A DNA stretch of 64,000 nucleotides from Podospora bellae-mahoneyi (taxonomy: Eukaryota; Ascomycota; Sordariomycetes; Sordariales; Podosporaceae): assembly GCF_035222275.1 (NCBI RefSeq), contig NC_085883.1:248001-312000 (forward strand). The letters are read 5' to 3'. The notes under the pieces are model-generated. The model worked only from the letters and a program-made list of their open reading frames with translations, made no database searches and was not told where the DNA came from. Every line of letters begins with the position of its first letter. Within the stretch, counting starts at the first letter, position 1. The translations under genes and the position numbers were made by a program. Shown piece after piece: positions 24,244 to 36,102 of the stretch.

Positions 24244-24807
24244 TTTGAAGATGGTTTCTGCTTTTGTGTTGGGAGTTGGGAAACATTTTTCGGGAAACTT
24301 TTGGAGGAGGCGAAAACAAAGCAAACACGCGTTTTGATACCACTTGTATTCATCCATTCTCTGGCTTTTTCTCTTCTTCGACGGACACACTTTTATTTTG
24401 GCTTTTTCGGTTGTCAAGCTGTTTTGTTGTTTTACAACGTTCTGTCTTTTTCTTTTCTTTCTTTTTTTTCTTTCGCATTCATTGAGGATTCACATTACAT
24501 GGATCTGGCATGGGGGAAACAACTCAGGGAACTTGTACAGGGCATTTCTGGAAGGGTTTTCGAGCCAGTCAGTCAACCCACTAGACGTAGACAAATACAG
24601 GAAGGCTGGGATCATAGATTATATATATCTGACGTTATTTGCTCATCTTGCTTTTGCCCTTTATATATTTGATCCCCTCTTCTACCTCATGCTCATGGGA
24701 TGGTAGCTGTAGTTCTTCTGGGCCATGTTGCAGGCGTCGTTTTTTACTCTCATCAGCTTCAATGCCTTGCCATATCTATTCTCTTCAAACAAATTTCTTC
24801 TGTCAAC
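24244..24807. other. Convergent 3' spacer
   Basis: T-rich sequence between two facing 3' ends (a run of T and C at about 24448-24475). No gene seen. Confidence 0.6.
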
Positions 24808-26382
24808 TCACTGGAAGCTCTCTCTCAACAAACCCTCTTTCCTTTTCGCCAAATCCACAATCATCGCCCCAAACAACCCATTGGCCCAGCTGAACCACTC
24901 CCTCGTCCACTTTGTGCTATTCCATCCGTCAATGCTTTCATGGATCAGCCCCAACCCATCCGTACTCCCTAAAATTTGTTTCAACGCGCCCCTAATTTCC
25001 TCATCATCCTCGCTCGTCATAATCTGCATCACCAAACTCATAGGCCAAATCATGCCCGGGCCCGTGTGCGGTGACCCAACCCCCCTGACCACCTCCCCAT
25101 CAGCATAGTACGGATTTCTCCTGCTGAGGATCCGTCTCCTCGTAGCCTGATAAACCGGATCACTACCGGCCACGTACCCCATCACGGGCGCCGACAGCAA
25201 GCTCGGCAGATTCGCATCATCCCCCAGCACCACCCCCCCAAACCCATCCACCTCATACGCGTACACCTTTTCTTTGCTCACCCCATCCTCCCCCACCACC
25301 TCCACAACCCCAAACTTCTCAATCCCCTCCCTCACCTCCCTCGAAAAAGCCCTCATCTCCCCAGCCAGCTCTTGCTCCCCCAAATCCTCGGCAATCACCG
25401 CCGCCCCCGCCAAAGCCACAGAAAACATCATATTCCCCGGCACCAAAAACTGATACGTCGTCGCGTCATCACTAGGCCTAAACGCACTCCTGACCAACCC
25501 CGTCCCCGAAGCAACAGGGCTTCCCGCCCCATCATTCGCCAACGTCTCGGTCGACCGCGTCGTCATCCTCGCAAAGCTGTACCCACTCTCCAGCACCCTC
25601 CCATCAGCCCCATACGTCGTCCCCCTCTGCATCCCCCTCCCCACCTCCACCACCCTCCTCACCGCCGCAGTCCAATTTCCTTGCCGGCCAAAAAACTCGA
25701 TGTCGTGCGTGGAAAAGTAATAATCCCTCGACAACTCCAAAAACGAAGCCAGCGAGTCGACCTCCCACTTGCACTCAAAAACCCCAGCCCTGTCATACTC
25801 CGGACGCACCACGTCTCTGTCCCCGCCCTCCTCGTCAGAAATGACGCCTGACTCGGGGGGCGGGCGGAACGAGTTGCAGTACCCGGCTGAGAGGACATTT
25901 CTTGCCTGGGTGTTCACCGTTCCACGGAAGAGGCCCGCCAGGGAGTCAGATGAGGGTGAGGGGGTCAGCAAGGGGAGGTAGGACTGCAGCTGGCGGGCGC
26001 TGTCGCGGAGCCACATGGCGTTGATGTCGCCTGTGATGATGAAGGTCAGTTCTTCTTCGCTATCGGGAGAGTTGGAATGGCCGTGCCATTTGATGGCTGT
26101 GTCGAGGGTGTTGGGGTAGGTGTTTTGCCAGAGGCGGAGGAGGTCGGGGTCGGCGATGGGGAGGGTGCCGAGGAGAGACTCGAGGGAGGAGAGGTTGAAG
26201 GTCCGGCACGAGGGGGAGGGGCGGGCGGAGGAGAGGGCGTGCCGGCCGGGGGAGAAGGGGGGGTGACGAGTGCGGGAGCGGGTGGAGTAATCTAAGCATG
26301 AGGAAGATGAGTCTTGGGAGGTGACGAGGGGGGTTGCCTGGGATAGCAAGATCAGCAGTTGGGCGGTGGCGAGGGGTCTCAT
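24808..26382 (-). CDS. GH125 exo-alpha-1,6-mannosidase, secreted
   Basis: Intronless, 524 residues. An N-terminal signal peptide (TAQLLILLSQATPLVTS) is followed by the (alpha/alpha)6 domain of family GH125 (formerly DUF1237). Diagnostic stretches are LTFIITGDINAMWLRDSARQL, NSFRPPPESG, ECKWEVDSLASFLELS, RSAFRPSDDATTYQFLVPGNMMF and GVGSPHTGPGMIWPMSL. Near the end is WFSWANGLFGAMI. Family members remove alpha-1,6-linked mannose from glycans. In filamentous fungi they are extracytoplasmic. Length agrees with fungal members. The CDS lies between the convergent HAD gene and a roughly 600-bp spacer before the tRNA pair. Confidence 0.92.
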   Translation of the reverse strand: MRPLATAQLLILLSQATPLVTSQDSSSSCLDYSTRSRTRHPPFSPGRHALSSARPSPSCRTFNLSSLESLLGTLPIADPDLLRLWQNTYPNTLDTAIKWHGHSNSPDSEEELTFIITGDINAMWLRDSARQLQSYLPLLTPSPSSDSLAGLFRGTVNTQARNVLSAGYCNSFRPPPESGVISDEEGGDRDVVRPEYDRAGVFECKWEVDSLASFLELSRDYYFSTHDIEFFGRQGNWTAAVRRVVEVGRGMQRGTTYGADGRVLESGYSFARMTTRSTETLANDGAGSPVASGTGLVRSAFRPSDDATTYQFLVPGNMMFSVALAGAAVIAEDLGEQELAGEMRAFSREVREGIEKFGVVEVVGEDGVSKEKVYAYEVDGFGGVVLGDDANLPSLLSAPVMGYVAGSDPVYQATRRRILSRRNPYYADGEVVRGVGSPHTGPGMIWPMSLVMQIMTSEDDEEIRGALKQILGSTDGLGLIHESIDGWNSTKWTREWFSWANGLFGAMIVDLAKRKEGLLRESFQ

Positions 26383-26919
26383 TGTTTTCGTTGTCAGTTA
26401 GACATGACAGGCCCGGAAAGGAAAGTCAAAAAGTGTGTGGGAGTGTAGAGATCCAGGTCGGGTTTATACTGCTTTCCCAACCAACCCCCTTCTCCCCAAC
26501 CGTGATGATCGTCGGTGACACAACCTGAACCGTTTTACCGGGCAACCACCAACCCAAAGGAACTGAGACACCTCTCCGTGGCGGATGGCATTGTACGGTG
26601 GGTGCGGGGACAAACTTTAACTGCCACACCTCAGGACCCTGCGCACGGCAGACGCTGGGCTTCCCGAGGGTCATGCAAATGCCGTCCTCTGCCGTGTTTG
26701 CCCCCAAGTTCCAACACGAGTTCGTGGACTCCTCAATGCACAAACTGCCATGTGAGCAAGCCAAAAATACCCATCTTACATCTCTTCCCCGATACCAGCC
26801 AGCTCTCACCCCTCCCTATCCCTCCCGTCCCTCCATCAACACAAGCAACCACCAACCCAACATCCAAAATGAGACAACAACCCCCCCCAAACCCTCCTAA
26901 GCAATCAACTCCCATCACA

Positions 26920-26956
26920 CCCCAGTCAATCCCCAGTCAATCCCCAGTCAATCCCC
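26920..26956 (+). repeat. Three tandem 11-bp repeats (CCCCAGTCAAT)
   Basis: Three exact copies of an 11-bp unit plus a partial fourth, lying just beyond the 3' end of the minus-strand tRNA-Ala(TGC) gene. No other function is apparent. Confidence 0.85.
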
Positions 26957-26991
26957 AAAAAGAAAATGCTTCCCCTCTCCCACCAGAGGTT

Positions 26992-27064
26992 TGGACGAGT
27001 TGGGAATCGAACCCAAGACCTTTCGCATGCAAAGCGAACGCGCTACCAATTGCGCCACACGCCC
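26992..27064 (-). tRNA. tRNA-Ala (anticodon TGC), intronless
   Basis: A 73-nt cloverleaf reads on the minus strand. The acceptor begins GGGCGTG, the D-arm has A-box TGGCGCAATTGGTAG, and the anticodon stem TTCGC/GCGAA closes the loop TTTGCAT (anticodon TGC). The T-arm B-box is GGTTCGATTCC and the discriminator is A. Base pair 3-70 is G-U, the alanine identity element. A TTTT pol III stop follows within about 30 bases. It lies 42 bp downstream of a second tRNA-Ala gene on the same strand. Confidence 0.95.
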
Positions 27065-27106
27065 GAAAAGAAGGATGTGAGAGAAGAAGATGTGAAGATA
27101 TCGGTG

Positions 27107-27198
27107 TGGACGAGCTGGGAATCGAACCCAGGACCTTTCGCATACAAGAGGAAGCAAAGTATGCTAAGCGAACGCTCTACCAACTGAGCCACACGCCC
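27107..27198 (-). tRNA. tRNA-Ala (anticodon AGC) with a 19-nt intron
   Basis: A 92-nt gene whose spliced form is 73 nt. The acceptor GGGCGTG, D-arm, T-arm (GGTTCGATTCC) and discriminator A are nearly identical to the neighbouring tRNA-Ala(TGC). The anticodon stem TTCGC/GCGAA encloses TTAGCA, then a 19-nt intron after position 37, then T. Removing it gives a 7-base loop with anticodon AGC. A TTTT terminator lies in the 42-bp gap before the next tRNA. Confidence 0.95.
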
Positions 27199-28499
27199 CG
27201 TAAAATCATCACCTGATTGCTGTTGAGCTTGGTGTCTGAAGGTTGACGCTATAGCGGACGTTCTGGATTTGAGAATTTGGTGTAGTTGAGATGATGAGCT
27301 GGATTCTCGAGATGGTGGCAGTTGGGATGAGCATGGTGCTTCCGCCCATGGCCCCGACCTAGAACAACATCAGCCAACACACTCTCCCCAGACCATCCCC
27401 TTACCTCTCTCCACACCACTCCAACCATCACACCCACGACAATACACACACACTGCCACACACAAAACGCGCACAACTGGTCCTTTATTGAACACACAGA
27501 CTACCTATCAACCACCCCAACCCGCCCCTGTCATCTCCTTGCCTGCCTTCTTCCTCTTCGCCAATCCCCCCTTTTTTCGCCCCTCCTCCCTGCTTTTTTT
27601 TGTGTATCTTTGGTGCCACTTCCTGTCTTCGCCCTGTCGCCCGGCCTACTGTAGGTCTAAGAAAGAAAGAGAGTTTCCCTTTTGTTGCCAAAGTGAACCC
27701 ACGCTCTCTTTTTTCCCCTCTTTTGTCTTGCCCAAAAAAGCGTTTCTTTTCCGTTCATATCGCTCGCGCCTCGCAGGTCCATCAACAACTTCAAAAAAAG
27801 AAAAAAATCACACGTACGTGGTTTTATTCTTTTTTTTTCTGTGTGTAAAAAAAAGAGGGGGTATCTCTGAGTTTTGGTGTATTTTCCGATTTTGTCCAAA
27901 GGGTGTGTTTCTGTGTTTAAAAAAAAAGGGTGACGGAAGGTTGGGGGTATGATTGAGTAAAACCAAAAAAGGACTTTGCCCGAGAAGCAGAAAAAAAAGA
28001 TGATCAAAACGAAAGAAAGCCCTGTTGACAAGAAAGAATGCAAGCCGCAAATAACAACGACAACAAGAACTGAAGGTTGAGGGTGCTGGCAATGTGTATT
28101 CTCCTGCTTGCGAAAAGAAGCCGACATAAACATCGCACCTTCGTCCATTCTTGATCTCTTTTCCCTCAACCTCCACCCTTCCCCAGCTGTATCGTCTTGG
28201 TGGCCGATATGTTTGTGGTCCGGTTAAAAGCAGAAACAAAAGCGTTGTTGATGTTGTGTAGGTTTCCCCAAAAGTTTTGTCGTAGAGCCAGAAGAACCGT
28301 TGAACGCCGGGAGGGAGAGAGAAAAAACAAAACCCAAAGTCGTGTCGTAACCTTTCCCATGTCGTTCATAATCTATGCGATGCGCGGGGGGGGGGGAAAG
28401 ATCATCGGAGCGTAAACGCCATGCAACAGTCGTCAAAAATCGAAACCTCGATCGAATTTCCCCAGCATTCAGCCCACTCTCATGGGAGGAGCCGCCCGC
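27199..28499. other. Pyrimidine- and homopolymer-rich intergenic region
   Basis: Contains many C/T tracts and short T or A runs (27590-27600, 27705-27715, 27830-27860, 27918-27930) but no supported gene. Its right part is the 3' UTR of the CCHC-protein gene. Confidence 0.5.
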
Positions 28500-29352
28500 T
28501 TAAGCAAGGGGGGCACCGGGAGCAGGAGCCTGCGCAACCTGGGGGTTTCCAAGGTCAACCTCGGGGGCGTCGGCACCGTTAGCACCGTTGCGCTTGGGGC
28601 AGTCCCGGGAAATGTGGCCAGCCTCACCGCACTGGTAGCAGGTCTTGCCAGCAGTGTTGAGGGGACCGCCGTTGGGAGCGGTGCAGTCGCGCGAGATGTG
28701 GCCGAGCTTGCCGCAGGCGTAGCACTTCATAGCCTGAGCCTGGCAGTCGCGAGCGTAGTGGTTGGGGCCACCGCACTTGTAGCAGGTGGCGTGGCGGGCG
28801 CCGCCGGGGTGGAAGCCGCCACGGGCAGGACCGAAGCCACCACGGCCGGGCATGGGGCCGGGGGCCATGCCGCCCTGAGCGCTAGGGCAGTTGCGCTGAA
28901 ATCCGCGTCAGTCCCGCTGTCTCCCTCTCTAGACAAAATCATTCCGTCGACTTACGGCAATGTGGTTGGGCTGTCCGCAGGTGTAGCAGCGGTTGTGAGG
29001 ACCGCCGGGGCCGCCGTTCAGGCGCATGGTAGGGCACTCAGCCTGGACGTGGCCAACACCCTGGCAGTGGTAGCACTGCTTGGACTTGGTGGTGCGGGGC
29101 AGGGGGCACTCGTTCGACTCGTGGTCTGTTGGGATGCTGCGTTAGAATTGCCGGTCGAGAAAGGCTGAGGGAGTACAAGATGCTTACTGGGCTGCTTGCC
29201 TGTGAAAGGTGTTAGTAGCCGCCAAGAACCAATCACATAGAGGAGGGAGACACATTACAGTTGTAGCAGAGACGGGCGGGAGCTGGGCAGCCATCGGCCT
29301 GGTGACCCAACTCGCCACACTTGTAGCACGCGCGCTTGTGAGCCGAAGACAT
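28500..29352 (-). CDS. Seven-knuckle CCHC zinc-finger protein (Gis2/CNBP/Byr3 type)
   Basis: Four exons (29352-29259, 29199-29188, 29125-28956, 28895-28500) give 223 residues. Seven CCHC zinc knuckles follow in order: CYKCGELGHQADGC, CYNC...HESNEC, CYHCQGVGHVQAEC, CYTCGQPNHIARNC, CYKCGGPNHYARDC, CYACGKLGHISRDC and CYQCGEAGHISRDC. A Gly/Pro/Arg linker (GRGGFGPARGGFHPGG, an RGG-like region) sits between knuckles 4 and 5. The family binds single-stranded nucleic acid and mRNA and promotes translation. The second exon is only 12 nt (GCAAGCAGCCCA), and without it knuckle 2 would be broken, which supports the micro-exon. The C-terminus is Ala/Pro-rich. Confidence 0.93.
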
Positions 29353-31981
29353 GTTTCCGAACATAGGTGAGCTAGGGAGTGGAATTCCGTTAGTTTGAGG
29401 TGTCTGGCTTGGTGTTGGTTGGTTGAGTCCGAAAAGTGTTGCTAGAACTGCCATGCTGGGCGACACGTTTGCAGACAAGGACGACTCGACGAGTAGGTAT
29501 CGATTTCAGCAGCTGGTGATCGAATGACAAACGATGAAGAACCCTCCTATAGACTCCCAGACAAACAACCGTTGACGATCCCCACATGCGGCGTTTTAAC
29601 CTCTCGACTGCTCCATGAAACGGTTTTATTTTTTTTTTTGGGGGGGGGGGGATGTGGCTGGCTGGACTCGGTGGGTGAATTATTGCGCGCAATTCTCGCC
29701 AGTTTGGGATGTTCGTTGGCGCTGGCAGCAGACGAACCTTCAGGTCGGAAGCCGGAAGCCGGGAGCCAAGACTGAGGGCGGGAAAGAGGCGTGGGGAGGA
29801 GTTGTCGTCGTGGTGGTTGCTCAAAATGTGTGTTCTATGTCGTTGTTGCTGCCTCGTCGATGTGATGTGTTCCTCCACCTCCCTCCCCAAGCCATATAGG
29901 GTTTGCTCCATCAACAAAGTTGCGCCAGCCAGACCTGCTCCATGTAATGTCCAAGCCTTCCAACGGTTGCTCAACCCGAGCCGGAGGTTATTTCCCTCAT
30001 TGTCGATGAAGAGAGCCGAGTGTCCAGTCGCAAACGTGTCGGTCGAAAATCATAGAGAGATGCAGCGGGGGGCAGAAGGCGGTGCGCCACACAAAAAACT
30101 CACCTGTGAAGAAAATATCAAAATAAAAAACCGGCTGTTTTTCCTTTCCTTTCCTTCTGTTCCTTCGCAAAAAGTTCTCCAAACCTCGATCTTCCTTCTT
30201 TCCGTCAGCGTCCAACGTCCTCTCCAACAACTCCAGAAAAAGTAATGACCTGTGGCTTCCTAAAGGGTGTGCTGAAAGGGAAGAGGAGAGAAGGTGGCGG
30301 AAGAGGCGGAAACAAGGAGTGATATGGGAACCCCAAGTCAGGAAGGAAGGGATAGCGCCAGTTCGCAGGCCAGAGCTAGCTAGGCTGTGGGAGGGGTTGA
30401 TGCAGGAAGTCAGCACGTCAGCCGAGGTACGTGACCGGTACCTATTTTCTCCCCTCTGCCTGCTGCAGAATCAAGTACCCTGATGTCCCCTCTCTACCTC
30501 ATCGCTCTCTCTGCTTCAGCAGCAACTGAATTTCAGCGACAAGGCACGCTAAAAAATCTCTTGGGGCTTGGCAATGCTGCTTCACGGCGGCTCGTGACTG
30601 GGCGCCGCCGCTGACTCGTGCCCACAGCTGGTTGCGGCAACTTCACGGCGACCGGTGACACTGGAGCATCACCTCGATGCGATCCAGTTGTCTATTCGCC
30701 TGCCGTCTTTTTCCCTTTTTTGCCCTGTCTTATGTCTTGCCCTAGCTGTTTGATGGGACTGTCTCACTTTGGCAGTCTCTCGCCCTGTGGCCAAACGGCC
30801 ATTGCCCCAAACGCCACATCTGATAATCTGAGGCTCTCGCGGGGCATCCCTGGCGACACGGCTGCAGCTGACAATGGCAACGGTAACTCACCTCGGTTTA
30901 CTTTCGGCGCTAGAGCTTTTATATCGCGCGCTTTCACACGGCTGTGCCGGTCGACTGCTGAGAGCCTGACTGAGAGCGGGAGGAGGGACGAAAGCACTAA
31001 AGCAACATGAGTTTCCATTCCCCTCTTCCGCCGTCTCCTGCTGGAAGGCTGGAACCTCCCAACCTTGCTCCATCCCACTGCGGGGCTTTTCGTTTGCCAT
31101 GCTCATCTCGATCTGCACCTCGCCTCTTGACAGTGTGAGGCTTCTCTTTCGGAGAACTAATAAATGGTTACACTAGATATCTGCATATATATGGCGAGAC
31201 ATACATATATGGCAGCCCGGTTCAGTTATCAAACATGCTGTTGGTGATGATGATGATGATGACGATGATGATAATGTTGGCAGTCGAGTGCCCTGAACAA
31301 AAAAAAACAAAAACCCCGCCTTGAGCGTGATGGACCCCTGTCTGCCTTCGATATCCCCCCCCCTCTCTCGACCCAATCATGCCCAACCGGAGCTGCTCTC
31401 GGGACACTGTGATTGATGCAACGGCAAGAGAGAGACAGGAACTCTGTGGTTGACCGCATGTGCAATGCCGGCTGGCACCCCTCCAATGGGCAATAAAAGG
31501 AGGTGCAGAGTCCGGAAGACCCAAAGAGGGTTGGCCCTTGCTCTCAGTCCGCAAAGGGTTGTCCCGAGCTTGACCCCGACAATATGGAAACTGCCCCAGA
31601 TATAGAACCCTCGCAAGGCTACCGTGTATCACAAATGAGTGGCCTGCAGACGGGAATACTACTCGGACAGTTTGAGAATCCCGACAACACCTTTCAGCGG
31701 GCGGAGGGTAGGGGTGGATGGCGAACAGGTGTTGGTCTGTGCCTTACACAGTATCCGTTTGGTCGTGACACTATATGTCTGAAGCTCCGAGCTTGAGGAG
31801 CTCACGCATTGACGTCGAACAGATGTGGGATATCACGAGCTGCTGACTACCTACGCCGTTTCATACCCGACAGAACCTCATTTCATGGCGGCGGTAGAGC
31901 TCTCTCGAGTGAGATGCTGACAATTATCAACCTGGTTCGGAACCCTTGACCCTTGATTATTACGCACCATCTTTCTCAACC
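29353..31981. other. Intergenic stretch of 2.6 kb, no gene supported
   Basis: Short conflicting frames only. Features seen are a T/G homopolymer at 29627-29650 and a GAT/ATG repeat at about 31242-31274. The left end carries the promoter of the CCHC gene. Confidence 0.5.
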
Positions 31982-33801
31982 CTACACCCAAACCGCCGGC
32001 CGCTGCTGCTGCTGCTGCTGCTGCTGCAACCTTTCCCTCTCTACCGGATGCAGACCAGCCGCATTTTCCTCACTCCCCAACGGCGGCGGCACCATCGACC
32101 TCGGCCTCGCCTCCACCACATAACTAACCCCATCATCAGAAGCATACGACGGTGGCCTCCTCACCCCCCCGGTGCCCCTCGAGCTCGGATCTGAAGAGAC
32201 ACCGCTGGCCAACGTCTCCTCACTTGTATTCCCACCCTCGGCACCCCCCGGCCCAGCAGCAGCCTGGTTCCTAGCCCAGTAAAACCTATCCGGATCAACT
32301 CTCTGTCATAACAAACATTAGCCTTTCATCCACGAAGCTCACTTTTGCTTTCAGAGAACAGAACATACCACACTCTCCCTCCAAAGTCCATACGCGGGGG
32401 GGCCCAACTTTGTCGCCTCGCTCTCGATCCCCACCGCCTCCTCGTCCCTCGCGAGCACAACCCTGATGGGCTCCCGTGGGATGGCGTACCCGCTCCCTGG
32501 GGCGATTTGCTGGATCATCTCTGGCCTTACCACTCCGCCTTCCCTGGAGGAGCAGTTACTACTTTGCAGTGTCCCGTTCCGTGACTTGATCACCAGCATG
32601 CAGAGCTTGATGAGGCTGTGGCAGAAGAAGATGGTGATGAACAAGATGATGAGAATGAGCAAGATGGTGAACTCGGACGAGGTGATGTTTTTGGTGAGGG
32701 TCAGGGAGAGGTCTAGTAAGGTGGCTGTTAGCACAAAGAAAGAGGGAATACGGCGTGGGTAAACTTACACACAGTCAAGATGAGTATCAGAAACAAACCC
32801 GACACAAAACACCGCAGGATCTGCGTGCGGATGCGCCGGGACTTGATCCAGGGGAAGCAAAAGAGGAAGTTCTTGGGGGGTTTCCTCCTGCTGCCGCCGC
32901 TGCCGCCGCCTGTTCGACTGCCGCTACTGGTTGAACTCCCCTGTTCTGTTCTCCGTCGTCGAGTTTCTCCATCTCTCCTCCGCCGCCTCCTCTCTTCTCT
33001 CGTCTCCCCGCCTTCCCGTCTCGACCCCCCGCTCCCCTCCCTCCTATGCCTCCCAGACCCCCCACTGGCCTCCCTCCTATGCCTCCTGGACCGATTGCTC
33101 CCCCTTGCCACCGCCCTCTCCGGCTCAGCCACCTCCTCCTGCCCAGCCGTCGTCGTCCCAGGCCTAGTCGGCGGCCCGTTGCTCCCCCCAGTCCATACCC
33201 TCTCCAGCCCAGGCAAGTGCAACCTCGTGCTCGGCAGCGCCTGCTCCCCGATCCTGAACGCCGGGCTCTTTGGGCTCTCCACCGTCGCTTCCTGCCCGTT
33301 GATCACCGTGGGCGGTGCACCTCTCAACCCAGCACCAGAGTAGTTGCTGCTTGGGGGGCGCAAACCAAAGAATGAGGGGCGGGGGAACCGGGCGAGGAAG
33401 GACAACCGCTGGGGTTGTTGGGGCTGGGGGTGGTGTTGGCCGGATTCGGGATCGGAGTAGGGGGAGAAACGGGGGGATAAGGGGACGTGTTCGTCGTTTG
33501 TTGTGCGGGGGTCGTAGGATTGGTAGATTGGGTAGGAGAGGCCGTAGGGGGAGGGGTTGTTGTTGTTGTTGGTGGTGGTGGTGGTGTAGGGGTTGTAATT
33601 TTCGACTGTTGCTGGGTGGGGGCCTGGTGGGGGACGGAGGGAGGGGTTGCAGGTTGAGGTTCGGGGAACGACGGGAGCGGTGCGGATGGTGACTGTGTTG
33701 GTGGTGGTGTTGTCGGTTATGGTGTCGTTGGTGTCATTGGTGTTGTTGTTGTTATTGTTGGTCCGGGAGAAGGACCCGGTGAAGAAGTTGAAGCGGTCCA
33801 T
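31982..33801 (-). CDS. Basic, proline-rich fungal membrane protein of unknown function
   Basis: Three exons (33801-32769, 32712-32369, 32302-31982) give 565 residues with consistent phases. The N-terminal 330 residues are low-complexity: Asn/Thr runs, a Pro-rich segment (PPPGPHPATVENYNPY) and a strongly basic Arg/Ser region (SRRHRREASGGSGRHRREGS). Two helices follow: one directly after WIKSRRIRTQ (ILRCFVSGLFLILILTV, crossing intron 1), and EFTILLILIILFITIFFCHSLIKLC. The C-terminal tail has RVDPDRFYWARNQAA, then PPSYASDDGVSYVVEARPRS and a run of 8 Gln. That PSYxSDDGVxYVxEAxPRS pattern recurs in fungal hypothetical membrane proteins. A two-pass topology with both ends cytosolic is inferred. An alternative acceptor for exon 2, 12 nt upstream, is also in frame. 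Confidence 0.78.
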
Positions 33802-36102
33802 GGTGAAGGGAAAGTTCAGTGTCCTTGTGTATCAGGTGGGTGAATGTTGTCTTGATGTGAGTTTTTATCCGGCGAGCATGCTGTCTCCTCTGTGTGCCTC
33901 AGATGAGCCGTTTTCAGACCGATGTGAAGTTGTCAGGTAGGTTTGTTTGACTTGAAAGTATGAGTCCAACAGTTGCGCGTCCCAGTCTGTCAACCTCAGT
34001 GGTCAACGATTGTTGATGTTGATATTGACGTCGCACAACCTAAGCTCTCCCCGTCTGTTCCCGCTGGATTGTCCCCACGCGCGGTGATAGGTCGCCAGGC
34101 CCTGCAGGTCGCCGTGCGCTTGTTCTTTGAAGGGTTCGCGAACTGTGCTGCCCCTTAAAAATAATGCGCCTCGAGTACCTCCCTTCAACGGCGGGCGCTG
34201 ATATTCGGGATATAAAAACGGTTGGCGAAAACAAAAAAGGGAAGGGCGTGCCGAAAGAAGAACAGTTGTTTTCGTCGGTCGGAATATTGAAATCGAGAGA
34301 GAAAGAGAGAGAGAGGATATCAAGGTGTCATAAAGGCCCGGCCCGCTGCTTGAACTGAAGTGATGATGGTGCTGAAGAAAAAAGATGCCGAGTGTGTCGT
34401 AGCAAATGACCGTCGTCCATATAAATTACCAGCTCCCAGAGCGATGCGAATGTAAGGGAAAAAGAAAACAAACACCGTCAAGGCAACAGGAAGAACAGAA
34501 ACAACCAAAAGCCGACCTCAGGGCAGGGAGGTCATATCAAGAGAATAAAAAAAGAGGGAAGAAAAGAATGCCTGCACGGCAGGATTTAGATTGTGCTGGT
34601 GGTGGTGAGGTGGAAATGTGTGTCGATAGGTCCAGAGGCACCCTCCCCTGTTTTGTTTCGTTGTTTCGTCGTATGCAAGTGGATTCGTCCCAAGCCACCG
34701 CAAAGACGCTTCGTCGACCGACAGGCAATTCTTGACGGACGGAATGGGACCTGCACCATTCACCATTCGACAAGAATTGACGATGTTGCAGCCCTGAGGA
34801 AGGGGGGAGGGGCTTGATTGGATGGAGGGTGAGAGGGGGACGTGACCAGATATGCAGGGGTCAGCCTGCGCTTGGCTTCACTTGCACGGACACGAGGTGA
34901 GCCACCAGTGAACCTGAGGAGGTGAAGGGATCTCCGTTGACGCAAGATTCAGAGCGTCTTCGGGCCCCTGCCTCGAGATCACTACGGGATGAACGACGAG
35001 GACCCCATCCACAAGGAGGCTCGTGCAGCATCTCGAAACTCTCTTCCCGGGACGGTTATCCCTACGGTTCCTATCGACGTACAGGAAGCAAGGCAACCTG
35101 TTGACTTCTCCTGCATCTGCTGTGCTGCCTTGGACACCCCAACTGCGAATACCTTCAGAACGGCAGGGTGCCTTGCATCGTCGGGCGTCGGCAGGAGGCT
35201 TCATGACATCCAGTCGTCTTTGCTCTTCAAACTCGACGACAAAAGGGGAAATCCGAATGATTGGCTGCGAGTGATTCCAGTGCAACGTCGGCTTGGCGCA
35301 TGAGCGGACCACAGTCACAGGCGTGTTTCAGATCTCCCCAGGCCTTGTTGGAGTCTCTGGGGAATGGCTATCAGAGAGGTTCAAGATTCAAGAAAAAAAG
35401 AATAAGAAGACAGGATGGTCGCAAGTGGATTTTGGGCATCAAGAAAACTCCTGGAATACATCATGGTCAGCCAGCAACGACGGTGAGTCAATCGAATCAT
35501 TGATGGTCAAACTTGAGCCCAGACTTCTTCTCGATTGATGGCCGGACAGAGCCAATCAATAATATATGACAGAATGCCCCGTCTCATGTAGAAGCTGTGA
35601 CTGATGCCGCAACCCAATGTCAGGCATCAAAAGTGTCTGCTGCGCATTGAGTTGCTGATCGCTCGTGCTTTGGCTGTCTTTATCTTCGAGATCTGTGCCC
35701 TCGTCCTGAAATGTCTCCTGGCGCGCGCCTGTATGCATCCTGTAGGTGTGGTGTATATCCTTTCAAATTTTTATTCGTACAAGGCTGGGTATCAAGCTCG
35801 CTTTACTTTTATCCTTTCCATCACTGCTCCTCTGCTCAGCCTTTCGCCGGTATCATTGAAGCGCCTGGGCATACTTCCTTTCCAAATAAGCAGTCCTGCC
35901 GTGCCGGAGCAGGCTGTAGCCTAAAGGTGATCTTTTCTCGTCGCACAACAGCCAAATCGACCCCCTATTCTTGAAATAGGAGCATCGCCTCAGGCAGACT
36001 GCAGCGAGGCGGTTAGACGGCCGTTGTGGTTCGAACATGAGCAACTTCGCACTGGGCTAGACAATTCCTTCGACTCGAGAGGCATCGTCGCAACCCGCCC
36101 CC
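33802..36102. other. Intergenic stretch of 2.3 kb, no gene supported
   Basis: Short frames without domains. A GA-rich tract sits at about 34294-34318. The left part is the promoter of the membrane protein at 31982-33801, and the right end is the 3' UTR of the U5-40K gene. Confidence 0.5.

Noticed and set aside
31242-31274. GAT repeat read as coding
   Set aside because: Lies in an intergenic region with stop codons nearby; simple repeat only.
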